NCBI GenBank assembly: GCA_036732025.1
Contig: DAINDE010000007.1
Location: 42,185 to 106,184 of the forward strand
Reading direction: 5' to 3'
Source: SSSZ01 sp036732025
Lineage (GTDB): Bacteria > Pseudomonadota > Gammaproteobacteria > Burkholderiales > Rhodocyclaceae
Length of the DNA stretch: 64,000 bases
Shown: positions 7,391 through 16,202 of the stretch, piece after piece
Layout of the letters: every line of letters starts with the position of its first letter
How positions within the stretch are numbered: position 1 is the stretch's first letter
Notes under the pieces: generated by a model
What the model was told of the DNA's origin: nothing
The model's database searches: none
What the model saw: only the letters and a program-made list of their open reading frames with translations
Program-made: the position numbers and the translations under genes

Positions 7391-9111
7391 CACACCATCC
7401 CCGGATTGCGGGCGACGCCCTTGAGGGTGGGCAGGTTGAGACGCACCGGCTTCACCGTCTTGACGTCCCGCAGGTATTTCGCCACCACGTCCCAGATGGG
7501 TTCGCCGATACCCTTGGCCTCCTCCGACACCGGCGCCCAGCCGGCCACCTTGTAGGTGCGGCCGGCATCGAGGGGCTGGCCGCCCAGCATCAGGTTCTGG
7601 ATGCGCTCGCCCATCCTGGCCGTCGGGTCGCAGGTGTAGGCGAGGCCGCCGACGCGCACCATGTCGCCCCCCTGCTGGTAGTAGGGGTCCGGGTTGAAGA
7701 GGTTGTCGCAGACGTCTTCCAGGATGGTCTTGATGGTGGCGCCGGTCATGGCGGTGACGGTGGTCCATGGGTAGGTGATGGCGGTCTGGTCCATGACGTG
7801 CTCCATCAGGATGGGCTGCCCGGGGAGCAGCGAGGTGCCCCAGCGGAAACCCGGCGAGAAGGCGATCTCGGCGTCCTTGCCCGCCATCAGGGCGTCGAGG
7901 ATGACCTGGTCGAAGGTGCCGTTGAAATTGCCCCGGCGGTAGAGAAGCCCCTCGGTCACCGCCAGCTTTTCGTTGAGCTTGTCCAGGTAGGGGGCGCGCA
8001 CCTTGTCGATGAGGGCCTGCATGTCCTTATCCGCCGGCAGCAGGTTGGCGAAGACGGGCAGCAACTTGTAGCGGAAGTCGGCCACCTTGCCGTTCCTGAC
8101 GTCGAAATCGAGCACCCCCAGGTACTTGCCGTTGGAGCCGGCGTTGGTGACCAGGGTCTGGCCGCCGGCATTCTTCACCACCACCGGCGCCGGCACCCCG
8201 TCGTGGGTATGGCCGCCGAGGATGGCGTCGATGCCGCGCACCCGGGAGGCCATCTTGAGGTCCACGTCCATGCCGTTGTGGGAGAGCACCACCACCACCT
8301 GGGCGCCCTGGGCACGTGCCTCGTCCACCATCTTCTGCATGTTGTCTTCCTGGATGCCGTAGCTCCAGTTGGGAATCTGCCAGCGGGGGTTGGCGATGGG
8401 GGTATAGGGGAAGGCCTGGCCGATGACGGCCACGGGCACGCCGTTCATGTTGCGGATGACGTAGGGCTTGAAGACGGGGTCGCCGAAATCGGTGGTCTTG
8501 ACGTTCTGGGCGACGATGTCGATCTTGCCGGCGAAATCCTTCTCCTCGATTTCCTTGACCCGGGCCTCGCCGACGGTGGCTTCCCAGTGCAGGGTCATGA
8601 TGTCGACGCCGAGGGCCTTGCAGGCGTCCACCATGTCCTGGGCGTTGGTCCACAGCGCGGTGGCGGAACCCTGCCAGGTGTCACCGCCGTCGAGCAGCAG
8701 GGCGCCGGGCCGGCCGGCTTTGACGCGCTTGACCAGGGTGGCCAGGTGGGCGAAGCCGCCGACCTTGCCGTAGGTCTTGGCCGCCCTTTCGAAATCGAGG
8801 CAGGTGAAGGCGTGGGCCTCGATGCCCCGGGGCTTGAAGCCAAAATGTTTGAGGAGATGCTCGCCCACCAGGTGGGGCACCTGCCCCCGCTGGCCGCCGA
8901 TGCCGAGATTGACGCTGGGCTCGCGGAAGTAGATGGGCAGCAATTGGGCGTGGCAATCGGTGATGTGGAGCAGGCTGACGTTGCCGAACTTGGGCAGGTC
9001 GTACATCCTGGCGGCGCCCTGTTCGGCCAGGGCCCCTTCGCTGTGCAGCGCCATGCCGCCGGCGGCGGCGACGGCCAGAACCTGGAGGAACTCCCGGCGG
9101 TTCATGCTCAT
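7390..9111 (-). CDS. soxB: SoxB thiosulfohydrolase
   Basis: Periplasmic dimanganese hydrolase of 573 residues that cleaves sulfate from SoxY-bound sulfur intermediates. The Tat signal NRREFLQ is at residues 4-10, followed by a hydrophobic stretch. The metallophosphatase/5'-nucleotidase core shows LLHITDCHAQLLP (Asp52, His54), GGDTWQGSA, VVLSHNGMD and LGGHTHDG in the correct order. The start at 9111 is chosen because GAGG precedes it and the Tat motif follows; an in-frame start at 9159 lacks this support. It sits between soxX and soxH on one strand. Confidence 0.96.
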   Translation of the reverse strand: MSMNRREFLQVLAVAAAGGMALHSEGALAEQGAARMYDLPKFGNVSLLHITDCHAQLLPIYFREPSVNLGIGGQRGQVPHLVGEHLLKHFGFKPRGIEAHAFTCLDFERAAKTYGKVGGFAHLATLVKRVKAGRPGALLLDGGDTWQGSATALWTNAQDMVDACKALGVDIMTLHWEATVGEARVKEIEEKDFAGKIDIVAQNVKTTDFGDPVFKPYVIRNMNGVPVAVIGQAFPYTPIANPRWQIPNWSYGIQEDNMQKMVDEARAQGAQVVVVLSHNGMDVDLKMASRVRGIDAILGGHTHDGVPAPVVVKNAGGQTLVTNAGSNGKYLGVLDFDVRNGKVADFRYKLLPVFANLLPADKDMQALIDKVRAPYLDKLNEKLAVTEGLLYRRGNFNGTFDQVILDALMAGKDAEIAFSPGFRWGTSLLPGQPILMEHVMDQTAITYPWTTVTAMTGATIKTILEDVCDNLFNPDPYYQQGGDMVRVGGLAYTCDPTARMGERIQNLMLGGQPLDAGRTYKVAGWAPVSEEAKGIGEPIWDVVAKYLRDVKTVKPVRLNLPTLKGVARNPGMV

Positions 9112-9169
9112 GTTCAATCCTCGAAAAAATGCCCGGCAGGCCAGCGCCCGCCGGGCCAAACACGCAAGG

Positions 9170-9829
9170 TCAGTCCTTGTTCACCGGCGACTCGGGGTCG
9201 AGCAGGAAGGCCACGATGTGGGTGACCTGCTCCGGGGTCAGCCAGTTGTGCAGGCCGAAGCGGGGCATGTTGGTGCAGGCGGTGAAGGCATTGGAGTTGT
9301 ACACCTTGTCGTAGACGTACTTGACCATGTCCTCGCCAGTTCCCCGGATCTTGCCGAAGTGCTGCAGGCTGGGGCCGATGGTGCCGTAGGCGATTTCCTT
9401 CCTGGCCAGTTGGTGGCAGGCGTAGCAGTTGCCGCCGCGCGTGCGGCCCGGGGGATCGGGCTGGATGAAGCCGATGTGGCCACCGGTGCCGACCGCGGCC
9501 AGCTTCTCGCCTTCCTTCCAGTCGCCCATCAGCTTGCCGTCGACGGGATAACGGATGGTGGCCTTGTTGAGCTTCTCGATCTGCTCACCGACCTTGCGCG
9601 GGGGGTTGTCCCGGTACTGGCCGCAGAGGCGCATGGATTCGTCCTGCTCGACCCGGCTCATCCAGTACTTGGGGTTGTCCTCGCGGAAGGAACCGCGGAA
9701 CATCTGCTCCGCCTCCTTGGCGTATTTCCCGCCCGGCGCTTCGACGGCCTTGGCCTTGTCGGCGGCGATGGCGGTGAGCGCCCCGGTGGCGAGCAGGACG
9801 GCGGCGATGGCTTGCTTGCTGAATTTCAT
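9170..9829 (-). CDS. soxX: SoxX c-type cytochrome
   Basis: Monohaem subunit of the SoxAX complex, which covalently attaches thiosulfate to the SoxY cysteine. It has 219 residues: a Sec signal (1-22), a family-specific N-terminal extension with a possibly structural Cys69, the haem motif CYACH (135-139) and a probable axial Met188 in TNMPRFG. The C-terminal LTPEQVTHIVAFLLDPESP is characteristic of SoxX. It lies 12 bases downstream of soxA, the usual pairing. Confidence 0.95.
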   Translation of the reverse strand: MKFSKQAIAAVLLATGALTAIAADKAKAVEAPGGKYAKEAEQMFRGSFREDNPKYWMSRVEQDESMRLCGQYRDNPPRKVGEQIEKLNKATIRYPVDGKLMGDWKEGEKLAAVGTGGHIGFIQPDPPGRTRGGNCYACHQLARKEIAYGTIGPSLQHFGKIRGTGEDMVKYVYDKVYNSNAFTACTNMPRFGLHNWLTPEQVTHIVAFLLDPESPVNKD

Positions 9830-9841
9830 CTTCCCTCTCCC

Positions 9842-10657
9842 TTAGCGCTTGATGCCCGGCGTTTCCATGACGGTGCCGGTGGCGTTCTTCTGCAGGAACG
9901 TCTCCAGGGCGACCACGGAATCGGCAAGGTACTTGGGTTCGGGGAAGCGAGCCTGGCGCATGCAGTCGATGAGGCGGCGCTGCATGGTCCACACGGCCCC
10001 CTGGGAGACCCGGTAGGAAGGCCAGGTTTTCATGGCGGTGCCGGCCCCGTCCTTGGTGGTCAGGTTGCCGAGTTCCTGCAGGCGGATGCGCTTGCCTTCC
10101 TGGCCGTGGCAGATGGAGCAGGAAAAATCCTGGGGCCCGGACCGGCGGTAGAAGATGTACTCGCCCATCCTGGCCATCTTCGCCTCTTCCGGATGGGTGG
10201 CCGGCACGTTGATCGGCTTGCCGTTGGAGCGGGTGCCGACGAAGGTCACCAGGGCCTCGATGTCGGAATCGGTGCCCGGCTTGGAGAACCAGTTCTTCGT
10301 CGCCTGCTCGAAGCTGAGCCCCTGCAGCGTCATCATGCAATGGACCAGGCGGGACTCGACGTCCATCACCTTGTTGGCGTCCTTGAAGTACCGGGGCAGT
10401 TGGGCGTAGGCGCCGTCCAGCACGCCGGGGCCAAGGCCGAGGTCGCACTGCTCGAGGGAAGCGTTCCTGGGGCCACGCTTCTCCTTCCACAGGGCTTCGC
10501 CCTTCATTTCGATCAGTTCCGCCGGGTTGCCGTCGGCCAGGGCCTCGCGGTACTTGGCCAGCTCGTCGGCGGTCTTGTCCTGGGCCTGGGCCAGCCCGCC
10601 CAGGGCGGCAGCGGCAAGGGCCGCGGCCAGCGTCTTGCACAAACGTTGGGTAATCAT
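9842..10657 (-). CDS. soxA: SoxA c-type cytochrome, catalytic subunit of SoxAX
   Basis: L-cysteine S-thiosulfotransferase subunit of 271 residues. Signal peptide 1-26, one haem-binding CSICH (180-184), and the catalytic cysteine ligand in RRLIDCMRQARFPEP (Cys232). The N-terminal half keeps Cys71 and Cys107 but has no CxxCH, so this is the monohaem SoxA type in which the first haem is lost and the two cysteines probably form a disulfide. The start at 10657 is preceded by GGAGGAG. It is located between soxZ and soxX. Confidence 0.95.
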   Translation of the reverse strand: MITQRLCKTLAAALAAAALGGLAQAQDKTADELAKYREALADGNPAELIEMKGEALWKEKRGPRNASLEQCDLGLGPGVLDGAYAQLPRYFKDANKVMDVESRLVHCMMTLQGLSFEQATKNWFSKPGTDSDIEALVTFVGTRSNGKPINVPATHPEEAKMARMGEYIFYRRSGPQDFSCSICHGQEGKRIRLQELGNLTTKDGAGTAMKTWPSYRVSQGAVWTMQRRLIDCMRQARFPEPKYLADSVVALETFLQKNATGTVMETPGIKR

Positions 10658-10727
10658 CGACTCCTCCGGAGTGAGTCGGCGGGCGGGGTCTTGCGCCCCG
10701 TCGCCGCCTGGGTTCGTCCTGCCGCCG

Positions 10728-11042
10728 TCAGGCGATCTGGGCTTCGTCGGTGCGGCTCTCGCCCTTGTTGTCCTTCCAGGACACGGTGATCTTGTCGCCC
10801 TTGGCCCCGCCCTTGAACTTGAAGGCCAGGTAAGGGTTCTTGGACACCGCCGTGCCGAATTCGCCGGCCAGCACCACCTTGTCGTTATGCTTGGCGGTGA
10901 GTTCGGTGATGAACCAGGCGGGTACCACGCCACCGGTGGAATCCTTGCGCTGGCCGGTTTCCATCTCGTGGCTCATGAGGACTTTCACCTCGGTCACGCC
11001 GTCCTTGTTGGCGGCGCGGATCTTCATGGGGTTTGCAGCCAT
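10728..11042 (-). CDS. soxZ: SoxZ sulfur carrier partner
   Basis: Small beta-sandwich protein of 104 residues that forms the SoxYZ heterodimer. It has no signal peptide, as in other SoxZ, and is exported with SoxY. Signatures include VKVLMSHEMETGQRKD, PAWFITELTA and the C-terminal ITVSWKDNKGES. It lies downstream of soxY (70-base gap) and upstream of soxA. Confidence 0.95.
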   Translation of the reverse strand: MAANPMKIRAANKDGVTEVKVLMSHEMETGQRKDSTGGVVPAWFITELTAKHNDKVVLAGEFGTAVSKNPYLAFKFKGGAKGDKITVSWKDNKGESRTDEAQIA

Positions 11043-11112
11043 TTATAGCTCCTTCAATTCAAAACGGATGTTCAAAACGGGGAACGAAGCGCAAGTCGCT
11101 TCGAACCCGTTT

Positions 11113-11580
11113 CTAGCCACCGCAGCCACCCAGGGTGACCTTGATTTCCTTGGTGGCCATGAAGAACTTGTCGCCGGCCTTGACCAGGGCATAGACATTG
11201 GAGGTCTGGCCCATCTTGACCCGGGTCTGCACGTTGGCCTCGGTACCTTCCGGCAGGGTGAAGCTGGCGGCCAGGGGGTTGGGGTTCTTCTCGATGAGGA
11301 TGGCCACCATGGTGGTCCCGGGCAGGGTGGTGGAAACGCCCACCGGCACCACGGCGCCGTTCTCGGCGATGTCCGGGCCGGTGACCTGCACATCCTTGCT
11401 GTCGGCCGGGGTGCCGGCGCCGATGGCCTTCAGGGTGTCGGCCAGGGTCTTGGCGTCGAAGGCTCCCTTGTTCCAGTCGGCCAGGGCCGTGCCCGGGGCA
11501 ATGAAGCCGGCGGCGGCCAGGGCAGCCAGCAGCGAGGCCCCGGAACCAGCCTTGAGTACGTCACGTCGTTGCTTGTTCAT
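11113..11580 (-). CDS. soxY: SoxY sulfur carrier protein
   Basis: Carrier of 155 residues on whose C-terminal cysteine the sulfur intermediates are built. A Tat signal QRRDVLKAGSG is at the N-terminus. The flexible C-terminal arm ends VTLGGCGG with the substrate-binding Cys153 exactly as in characterised SoxY. The start at 11580 is fixed by the Tat motif. The stop is TAG. Confidence 0.96.
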   Translation of the reverse strand: MNKQRRDVLKAGSGASLLAALAAAGFIAPGTALADWNKGAFDAKTLADTLKAIGAGTPADSKDVQVTGPDIAENGAVVPVGVSTTLPGTTMVAILIEKNPNPLAASFTLPEGTEANVQTRVKMGQTSNVYALVKAGDKFFMATKEIKVTLGGCGG

Positions 11581-11603
11581 GTTTGCTCCTCTTGATGAAT
11601 CGG

Positions 11604-12650
11604 TTACTTGGCGCCTGACAGAATCCACTTGACGAGGGTCGCCAGGTCCTCGTCCTTGACATGGCCGTTGGGGGGCATGGGAATGCTGCCCCACGCGCCC
11701 TGGCCGCCGTCCTTGACCTTGGCCGCCAGCTTGATCTCGGCCCCGGCCTGGCCCGCATAGCGGGAGGCGACTTCGTTGTAGCCCGGGCCGACGATCTTGC
11801 CGTTGATCCCGTGGCAGGCCATGCAGCCGCTCTTGGTCGCCAGCTCCAGGGTCGTCGCCGCGGCCTTGGGGGCGGCGGCGGCCGGGGCGAGGGTGCGGGT
11901 GCCCCGCACCGGGCCGAAGGCGCGGGTCTGGTCCGCCAGTTCGCCGTGGGCGTTGCGGGCGTAGTCGGGCAGGGTGGAGCCGATGGTCACCTCGGCCTTG
12001 CAGTGCTTCATGCAGGCTACGTTCTTCACGTCGGGGACGCCGCCGTTGCCGATGCCGCCCTTCTTCGCCGGCGCCCCCGGCCAGAGGCCGTGGTCGGTGG
12101 TCATGCCGAAGCGGTTGGGCATCTTCTGCTGCACCTCGGCGATGTTGCGGTCGGAAAGGGTGAAGTCCGCCGGCACAATCTCGGCCAGGTTGAGGAAGTA
12201 GGCGAGGATGGCGTACACGTCGTCCGGCTTCAGGGACTTGGGCGCCGTCCACGGCATGGCCCGGTAGATGTAGTCCCAGATGGTGGAGATGGTGGCCACC
12301 TTGGTGAAGGTGGTGCGCTGGGGAATGTCGCCGGTGAGGAAGCCGCCGACGCGGCCGGCCTCGATGTCCTTCTTGGTGGTGCCGCCGACGAGGGGGGTGA
12401 ACACCTCGTTGGATTCGCCGAAGGAGCCGTGGCAGGAGGCGCACTTTTCCTCGAACAGTTCCTGGCCCCGCTCCACGGTGCCCGAACCCTTGGGCAGGCC
12501 CTTGAAATCCGGCCGCACGTCGATGTCCCAGGCCTTCACCTCGGCCGGTGTGGCCTCGCGGCCGAGGCCCCGGAAATTGTCGACGGCGGCGGCGCCGCCG
12601 GCACAGGCCGCCAGGGCGAGGGCGACGAGCGTCTTAGAGAACCTGGACAT
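11604..12650 (-). CDS. soxD: SoxD dihaem cytochrome c
   Basis: Electron-accepting subunit of sulfane dehydrogenase SoxCD, 348 residues. Signal peptide 1-22, first haem CASCH (70-74) in a SoxD-specific domain, then a Pro/Ala linker and a second class-I cytochrome domain with CMACH (276-280) and Met ligand in IPMPPNG. Its start overlaps soxC by 17 bases, so the two subunits are probably translated together. Presence of SoxCD means complete oxidation of thiosulfate to sulfate without sulfur globules is possible. Confidence 0.95.
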   Translation of the reverse strand: MSRFSKTLVALALAACAGGAAAVDNFRGLGREATPAEVKAWDIDVRPDFKGLPKGSGTVERGQELFEEKCASCHGSFGESNEVFTPLVGGTTKKDIEAGRVGGFLTGDIPQRTTFTKVATISTIWDYIYRAMPWTAPKSLKPDDVYAILAYFLNLAEIVPADFTLSDRNIAEVQQKMPNRFGMTTDHGLWPGAPAKKGGIGNGGVPDVKNVACMKHCKAEVTIGSTLPDYARNAHGELADQTRAFGPVRGTRTLAPAAAAPKAAATTLELATKSGCMACHGINGKIVGPGYNEVASRYAGQAGAEIKLAAKVKDGGQGAWGSIPMPPNGHVKDEDLATLVKWILSGAK

Positions 12651-13983
12651 TGGTCACCTCCCCGCCTTCCGCCACCTTCCAGGACTGGATGGCGTTGTTG
12701 TGATAGATGGACTTGGTGCCCCGCACCTTGCGCAACTGGCCGTAGCCGGGCTGCACGTAGCCGGTCTCGTCCATGGCCCGGGACTGCAGGATGGCGGGCT
12801 TGCCGTCCCACACCCAGCCGATGTTGAAGCGGGTCAGGGCCTTGTTCTGCACCGGCCCTTCGAGGCGGGCGGTCTGCCAGTTGATGCCGCCGTCGAAGGA
12901 GACGTCCACCTGCTTGATCCTGCCGCGGCCGGACCAGGCGAGGCCGGAGACGTTGTAGAAGCCCTTGTCCAGCAGCGTCTGGCCGCCGGAGGGGGTGGTG
13001 ATCACCGACTTGCACTCCTGGATGGAGGAATACTGGCGGTGCAAGCCGTTGGGCAGCAGGTCGATGTAATGGACCGCCTCGTCCTTGCTGGCCCAGGGCT
13101 TGTCGCCCACCTCGATGCGGCGCAGCCACTTGACCCAGGAGACGCCCTGGACGCCGGGCACGACCAGGCGCAGGGGATAGCCGTTTTCCGGGCGCAGCAT
13201 CTCGCCGTTCTGGCCGTAGGCGACGAAGACTTCGCCGTTTTCCACCATTTCCATGGGAATGGTGCGGGTCATGGAGGAGCCGTCAGCCCCCTCGGCCAGG
13301 ACGTAGCGGGCCTTCTTGTAGTCGACGCCGCAGTCTTCCAGCAGGGTCTTGAGGGGCACGCCGGTGAATTCCGAGCAGGAGAGCATGCCGTGGGTGTATT
13401 GCACCGTGGGCACGGCCACGTTGCCCCATTCCAGGCCGGTGTTGGCGCCGCACTCGATGAAGTGGATGCGCGACACGGACGGCAGGCGCATCAGCTCGTC
13501 CATGGTGTAGACCTTGGGCTTCTTGAGGAAAGCCGGGTCCGAGGCGTTGATCATCAGCCGGTGCCGGGACGGGTCGATATCGTGCCAGCCCTGGTGATGG
13601 CGCTCGAAATGCAGGCCGGAAGGGGTGATGATGCCGAACAGGCCCTGCAACGGACAGAAGGAGACGGAAGCCCCGCCCACCCGCGTCAGCCCCGGCGATT
13701 CCCGCCGCAGAAGCTGGCTCTCGTATTTGGACGGCTGGCCGTAGGGCCGCGTCGCCACCGGTTGGCCGAGGCTGGTCGACCATTCGGGCAGGTTGAGGAT
13801 GGCGGGATCGCCCTCCCCCGCCGCCCGGGCCGCCACCGGCACCGTCAGCGCCGCGCCCGCGGCCAGGAAGCTCCGGCGCAGGAAGCGCCGGCGCCCGGCC
13901 GAAATCTCCTTGACCTCCTCGTCGGTCAGGAAGTTCTCCGGGGCGCGGCGCAGGCGCCCCGGCGGTTGTGTCTTATCCACCAT
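12634..13983 (-). CDS. soxC: SoxC molybdenum subunit of sulfane dehydrogenase
   Basis: Molybdopterin enzyme of the sulfite-oxidase fold, 449 residues. The Tat signal GRRRFLRRSFLAAG (residues about 30-43) is followed by the Mo-binding domain with conserved cysteine in HFIECGANTG, and a C-terminal dimerisation domain (VKWLRRIEVGDKPW; GVAWSG-like GLAWSGRGRIKQVDVSFDGG). It oxidises the SoxY-bound sulfane sulfur and passes six electrons to SoxD. It is first of the structural sox genes, 27 bases after the regulator. Confidence 0.95.
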   Translation of the reverse strand: MVDKTQPPGRLRRAPENFLTDEEVKEISAGRRRFLRRSFLAAGAALTVPVAARAAGEGDPAILNLPEWSTSLGQPVATRPYGQPSKYESQLLRRESPGLTRVGGASVSFCPLQGLFGIITPSGLHFERHHQGWHDIDPSRHRLMINASDPAFLKKPKVYTMDELMRLPSVSRIHFIECGANTGLEWGNVAVPTVQYTHGMLSCSEFTGVPLKTLLEDCGVDYKKARYVLAEGADGSSMTRTIPMEMVENGEVFVAYGQNGEMLRPENGYPLRLVVPGVQGVSWVKWLRRIEVGDKPWASKDEAVHYIDLLPNGLHRQYSSIQECKSVITTPSGGQTLLDKGFYNVSGLAWSGRGRIKQVDVSFDGGINWQTARLEGPVQNKALTRFNIGWVWDGKPAILQSRAMDETGYVQPGYGQLRKVRGTKSIYHNNAIQSWKVAEGGEVTNVQVL

Positions 13984-14010
13984 TGGAAATCCCCTCGTTG
14001 CTTTGATTGG

Positions 14011-14343
14011 TCACGAATCGCTTGCTGCCTGCATTCCCATGTGCTCGCCGATATCGCGGCTGGCGACGGTGATGCTCACCGTCCGGCAGATGTCGACGAA
14101 ATTCGGGTCCACCACCCGGTAGAGGACGGAGCTGCCCTCCCGGCGGCGCTCCACCACGCCGGCGCGGAACAGGATGTTGAGGTGGCGGGAGATGTTGGCC
14201 TGGGTCAGGCCGATCTCGTCCACCACCTCATGGACCGGCCGCTCCCGGCCGCACAGGCAGGAGAGGATGCGCAGCCGGGTGGGATCGGCGAGCAGCGCGA
14301 AGTACTCCGCCACCTGCTGAAAAACCTGTTCCGCTTCGTTCAT
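14011..14343 (-). CDS. soxR: ArsR-family repressor, SoxR-like
   Basis: Winged-helix regulator of 110 residues: ADPTRLRILSCLCGRERPVH, then recognition helix LTQANISRHLNILFRAGVV. Cysteines 29, 31 and 86 fall in the helix-2 and helix-5 regions where SqrR/BigR/SoxR proteins carry the pair that forms a persulfide-sensing bridge. It is the first gene of the minus-strand sox run and divergent from the flavocytochrome genes. The likely role is to repress both in the absence of reactive sulfur. That role is inferred from family and context; the fold assignment is secure. Confidence 0.9.
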   Translation of the reverse strand: MNEAEQVFQQVAEYFALLADPTRLRILSCLCGRERPVHEVVDEIGLTQANISRHLNILFRAGVVERRREGSSVLYRVVDPNFVDICRTVSITVASRDIGEHMGMQAASDS

Positions 14344-14358
14344 GGTATTTTACGAATA

Positions 14359-14371
14359 AAGTAATTTACTT
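14359..14371. promoter_or_regulatory. Palindromic operator in the divergent sox/fcc control region
   Basis: AAGTAA-T-TTACTT, a perfect 6-base dyad about 15 bases upstream of the soxR start. It lies just downstream of the predicted minus-strand -10 box and overlaps the predicted plus-strand -35 box, so one bound ArsR-type dimer could block both promoters. A closely similar sequence precedes the cytochrome c4 gene at 18790-18802. Confidence 0.55.
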
Positions 14372-14392
14372 ATGGTTTGGTAAATATATAAT
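14365..14392 (+). promoter_or_regulatory. Predicted sigma70 promoter for the flavocytochrome genes
   Basis: TTTACT (14365-14370), 16-base spacer, perfect TATAAT (14387-14392). The -35 overlaps the palindrome at 14359-14371. The leader to the cytochrome ATG would be about 150 bases. Confidence 0.5.
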
Positions 14393-14411
14393 CGCATACT
14401 TATAAAGTCAA
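14383..14411 (-). promoter_or_regulatory. Predicted sigma70 promoter for soxR-soxCDYZAXBH
   Basis: On the minus strand TTGACT (14406-14411), a 17-base spacer and TATATT (14383-14388), close to the sigma70 consensus. Transcription would start near 14376, about 30 bases before the soxR ATG. Confidence 0.6.
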
Positions 14412-14550
14412 CGCTTATATAGATAGACGCAAATATTCTTGAACCACCCCCCCAGTCCCGGATGACGCCGGTCTCGGCGCTGTCCTATACTGCAAGCGCC
14501 CGTTGTTCCACCAGACCGTCGGAATAAAACCCAAAAGAGGAGATGTCTCG

Positions 14551-14856
14551 ATGAAACTGCTGCACACCGCTACCGCGCTGTGCCTGGCTGCCGCAGCCAG
14601 CACCGCCCTCGCTGCCGACCCCAACCTCGGCCGCAACCTGGCCGCCACCTGCGCCAACTGCCACGGCACCAACGGCAAGGCCCTCGAAGGCTCGGGCATC
14701 GATGCCCTGGCCGGCGTGGACAAGGCCAAGATCCTGCAGAAGCTGGCCGACTTCAAGAGCGGGGTGAAACCCGCCTCGATCATGCACCAGATCTCCAAGG
14801 GCTATACCGACGAGCAACTGGATCTGATCGCCGCCTACTTCGCCGCGCAGAAATAA
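14551..14856 (+). CDS. fccA: Cytochrome c subunit of flavocytochrome c sulfide dehydrogenase
   Basis: Periplasmic class-I cytochrome c of 101 residues: signal peptide 1-21, haem motif CANCH (34-38), and Met ligand probably in SIMHQISKGYTDEQLD. It matches the small SoxE/FccA type that partners the downstream flavoprotein and accepts electrons from sulfide oxidation. The ATG at 14551 is chosen by GAGGAG upstream and the signal peptide that follows. The gap to the flavoprotein gene is 11 bases. Confidence 0.9.
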   Translation: MKLLHTATALCLAAAASTALAADPNLGRNLAATCANCHGTNGKALEGSGIDALAGVDKAKILQKLADFKSGVKPASIMHQISKGYTDEQLDLIAAYFAAQK

Positions 14857-14867
14857 GGGAGACGACC

Positions 14868-16145
14868 ATGATGCTCATGCAACGACGCGATTTCCTCAAG
14901 GCCGGTGCCGCCGCGACGGCCATGGCCGCCCTCTACGGTTGCGCCGGCGGCACCCGGGCCAACGGCCACGTGGTGGTGGTGGGCGGCGGCTTCGGCGGCG
15001 CCACCGCCGCCAAGTACCTGCGCATGTGGAGCGAAGGCGGCGTCCAGGTGACGCTCATCGAGCGCAACACCGAGTTCGTCTCCTGCCCCATGTCGAACCT
15101 GGTCATCGGCGGCATGAAGACCCTGGCCGACATCACCGTCTCCTACGACAACCTGAAGAGCAAGTGGGGCGTGCGGGTGATCCAGGACGAGGTCACCGGC
15201 ATCGACGCGGGCAAGCGCACGGTGAAGCTGGCCAAGGGCGGCGAGGTTTCCTACGACCGCCTGGTGCTCTCCCCCGGCATCGACTTCATGTTCGACCAGA
15301 TCCCCGGCCTCAACAACGCCGACGCCCAGGGCAAGATCCTCCACGCCTGGAAGGCGGGCCCCCAGACGGTGGCGCTCAGGAAGCAGCTGGAAGACATGAA
15401 GGACGGCGGCGTCTACGCCCTCTCCATCCCCAAGGCCCCCTACCGCTGCCCCCCCGGCCCCTACGAGCGGGCCTGCCTGGTGGCCAACTACTTCAAGCAG
15501 CACAAGCCCAAATCCAAGGTCGTCATCCTCGACGCCAACGAGGACGTGATGTCCAAGAAGGCCCTCTTCACCAAGGCCTGGGACGACCTCTACAAGGGCA
15601 TCATCGAGTACCGCAACAACAGCGAGGTGAAGGACGTGGAGGTGGCCTCCAACACCGCCATCCTCGAATTCGACAAGTTCAAGGCCGATGTGCTCAACGT
15701 GGTGCCCCCACACCGGGCAGCCCACGTCGCCGCCCAGACCGGCCTCAAGCTGGTCAACAACCGCTGGGTGGACGTCAACTGGCTGTCCATGGAATCCACC
15801 AGCACCCCGGGCGTCCATGTCCTGGGCGACGCCATCTTCCCGGCGCCGACCATGCCCAAGTCCGGCCACATGGCCAACCAGCACGCCAAGCTGGCCGCCG
15901 CCGCCATCCTCAACCTGCTGGCCGGCCAGGAGCCCAACCCGGCGCCGGTGGTGATGAACACCTGCTACAGCTTCGTGGACGCCAAGAACGTCATCCACGT
16001 CTCCTCGGTGCACCAGTACGATCCCGCCACCAAGCTGGTGCAGCCGGTCAAGGGCGCCGGCGGCGTCTCGGCGGCGCGGAACGAGATCGAAGGCAAGGTG
16101 GCCCTGGGCTGGGCCAAGAACATCTGGGCCGACATGCTGGCCTGA
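14868..16145 (+). CDS. fccB: Flavocytochrome c sulfide dehydrogenase, FAD subunit
   Basis: Sulfide:cytochrome c oxidoreductase flavoprotein (FccB/SoxF) of 425 residues. Tat motif QRRDFLKAG at residues 5-13, dinucleotide-binding VVVVGGGFGGATAA (36-49), CPMSN, and PYRCPPGPYERAC with the redox cysteine region. The FAD-binding end reads HVLGDAIFPAPTMPKSGHMA, and the family C-terminal domain begins NTCYSFVD. It forms a unit with fccA. A strong hairpin-T terminator follows. The first of two adjacent ATGs is used. Confidence 0.94.
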   Translation: MMLMQRRDFLKAGAAATAMAALYGCAGGTRANGHVVVVGGGFGGATAAKYLRMWSEGGVQVTLIERNTEFVSCPMSNLVIGGMKTLADITVSYDNLKSKWGVRVIQDEVTGIDAGKRTVKLAKGGEVSYDRLVLSPGIDFMFDQIPGLNNADAQGKILHAWKAGPQTVALRKQLEDMKDGGVYALSIPKAPYRCPPGPYERACLVANYFKQHKPKSKVVILDANEDVMSKKALFTKAWDDLYKGIIEYRNNSEVKDVEVASNTAILEFDKFKADVLNVVPPHRAAHVAAQTGLKLVNNRWVDVNWLSMESTSTPGVHVLGDAIFPAPTMPKSGHMANQHAKLAAAAILNLLAGQEPNPAPVVMNTCYSFVDAKNVIHVSSVHQYDPATKLVQPVKGAGGVSAARNEIEGKVALGWAKNIWADMLA

Positions 16146-16164
16146 TCGGCCGCCCGCCGCCCCC

Positions 16165-16187
16165 AAGGCCGCCGCGGCGGCCTTTTT
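16165..16187 (+). terminator. Rho-independent terminator after fccB
   Basis: AAGGCCGCC-GCGGCGGCC hairpin followed by TTTTT, 20 bases after the fccB stop. The convergent Sel1 gene ends 16 bases further on. Confidence 0.8.
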
Positions 16188-16202
16188 CTTTGGCCGCGGC
16201 GG

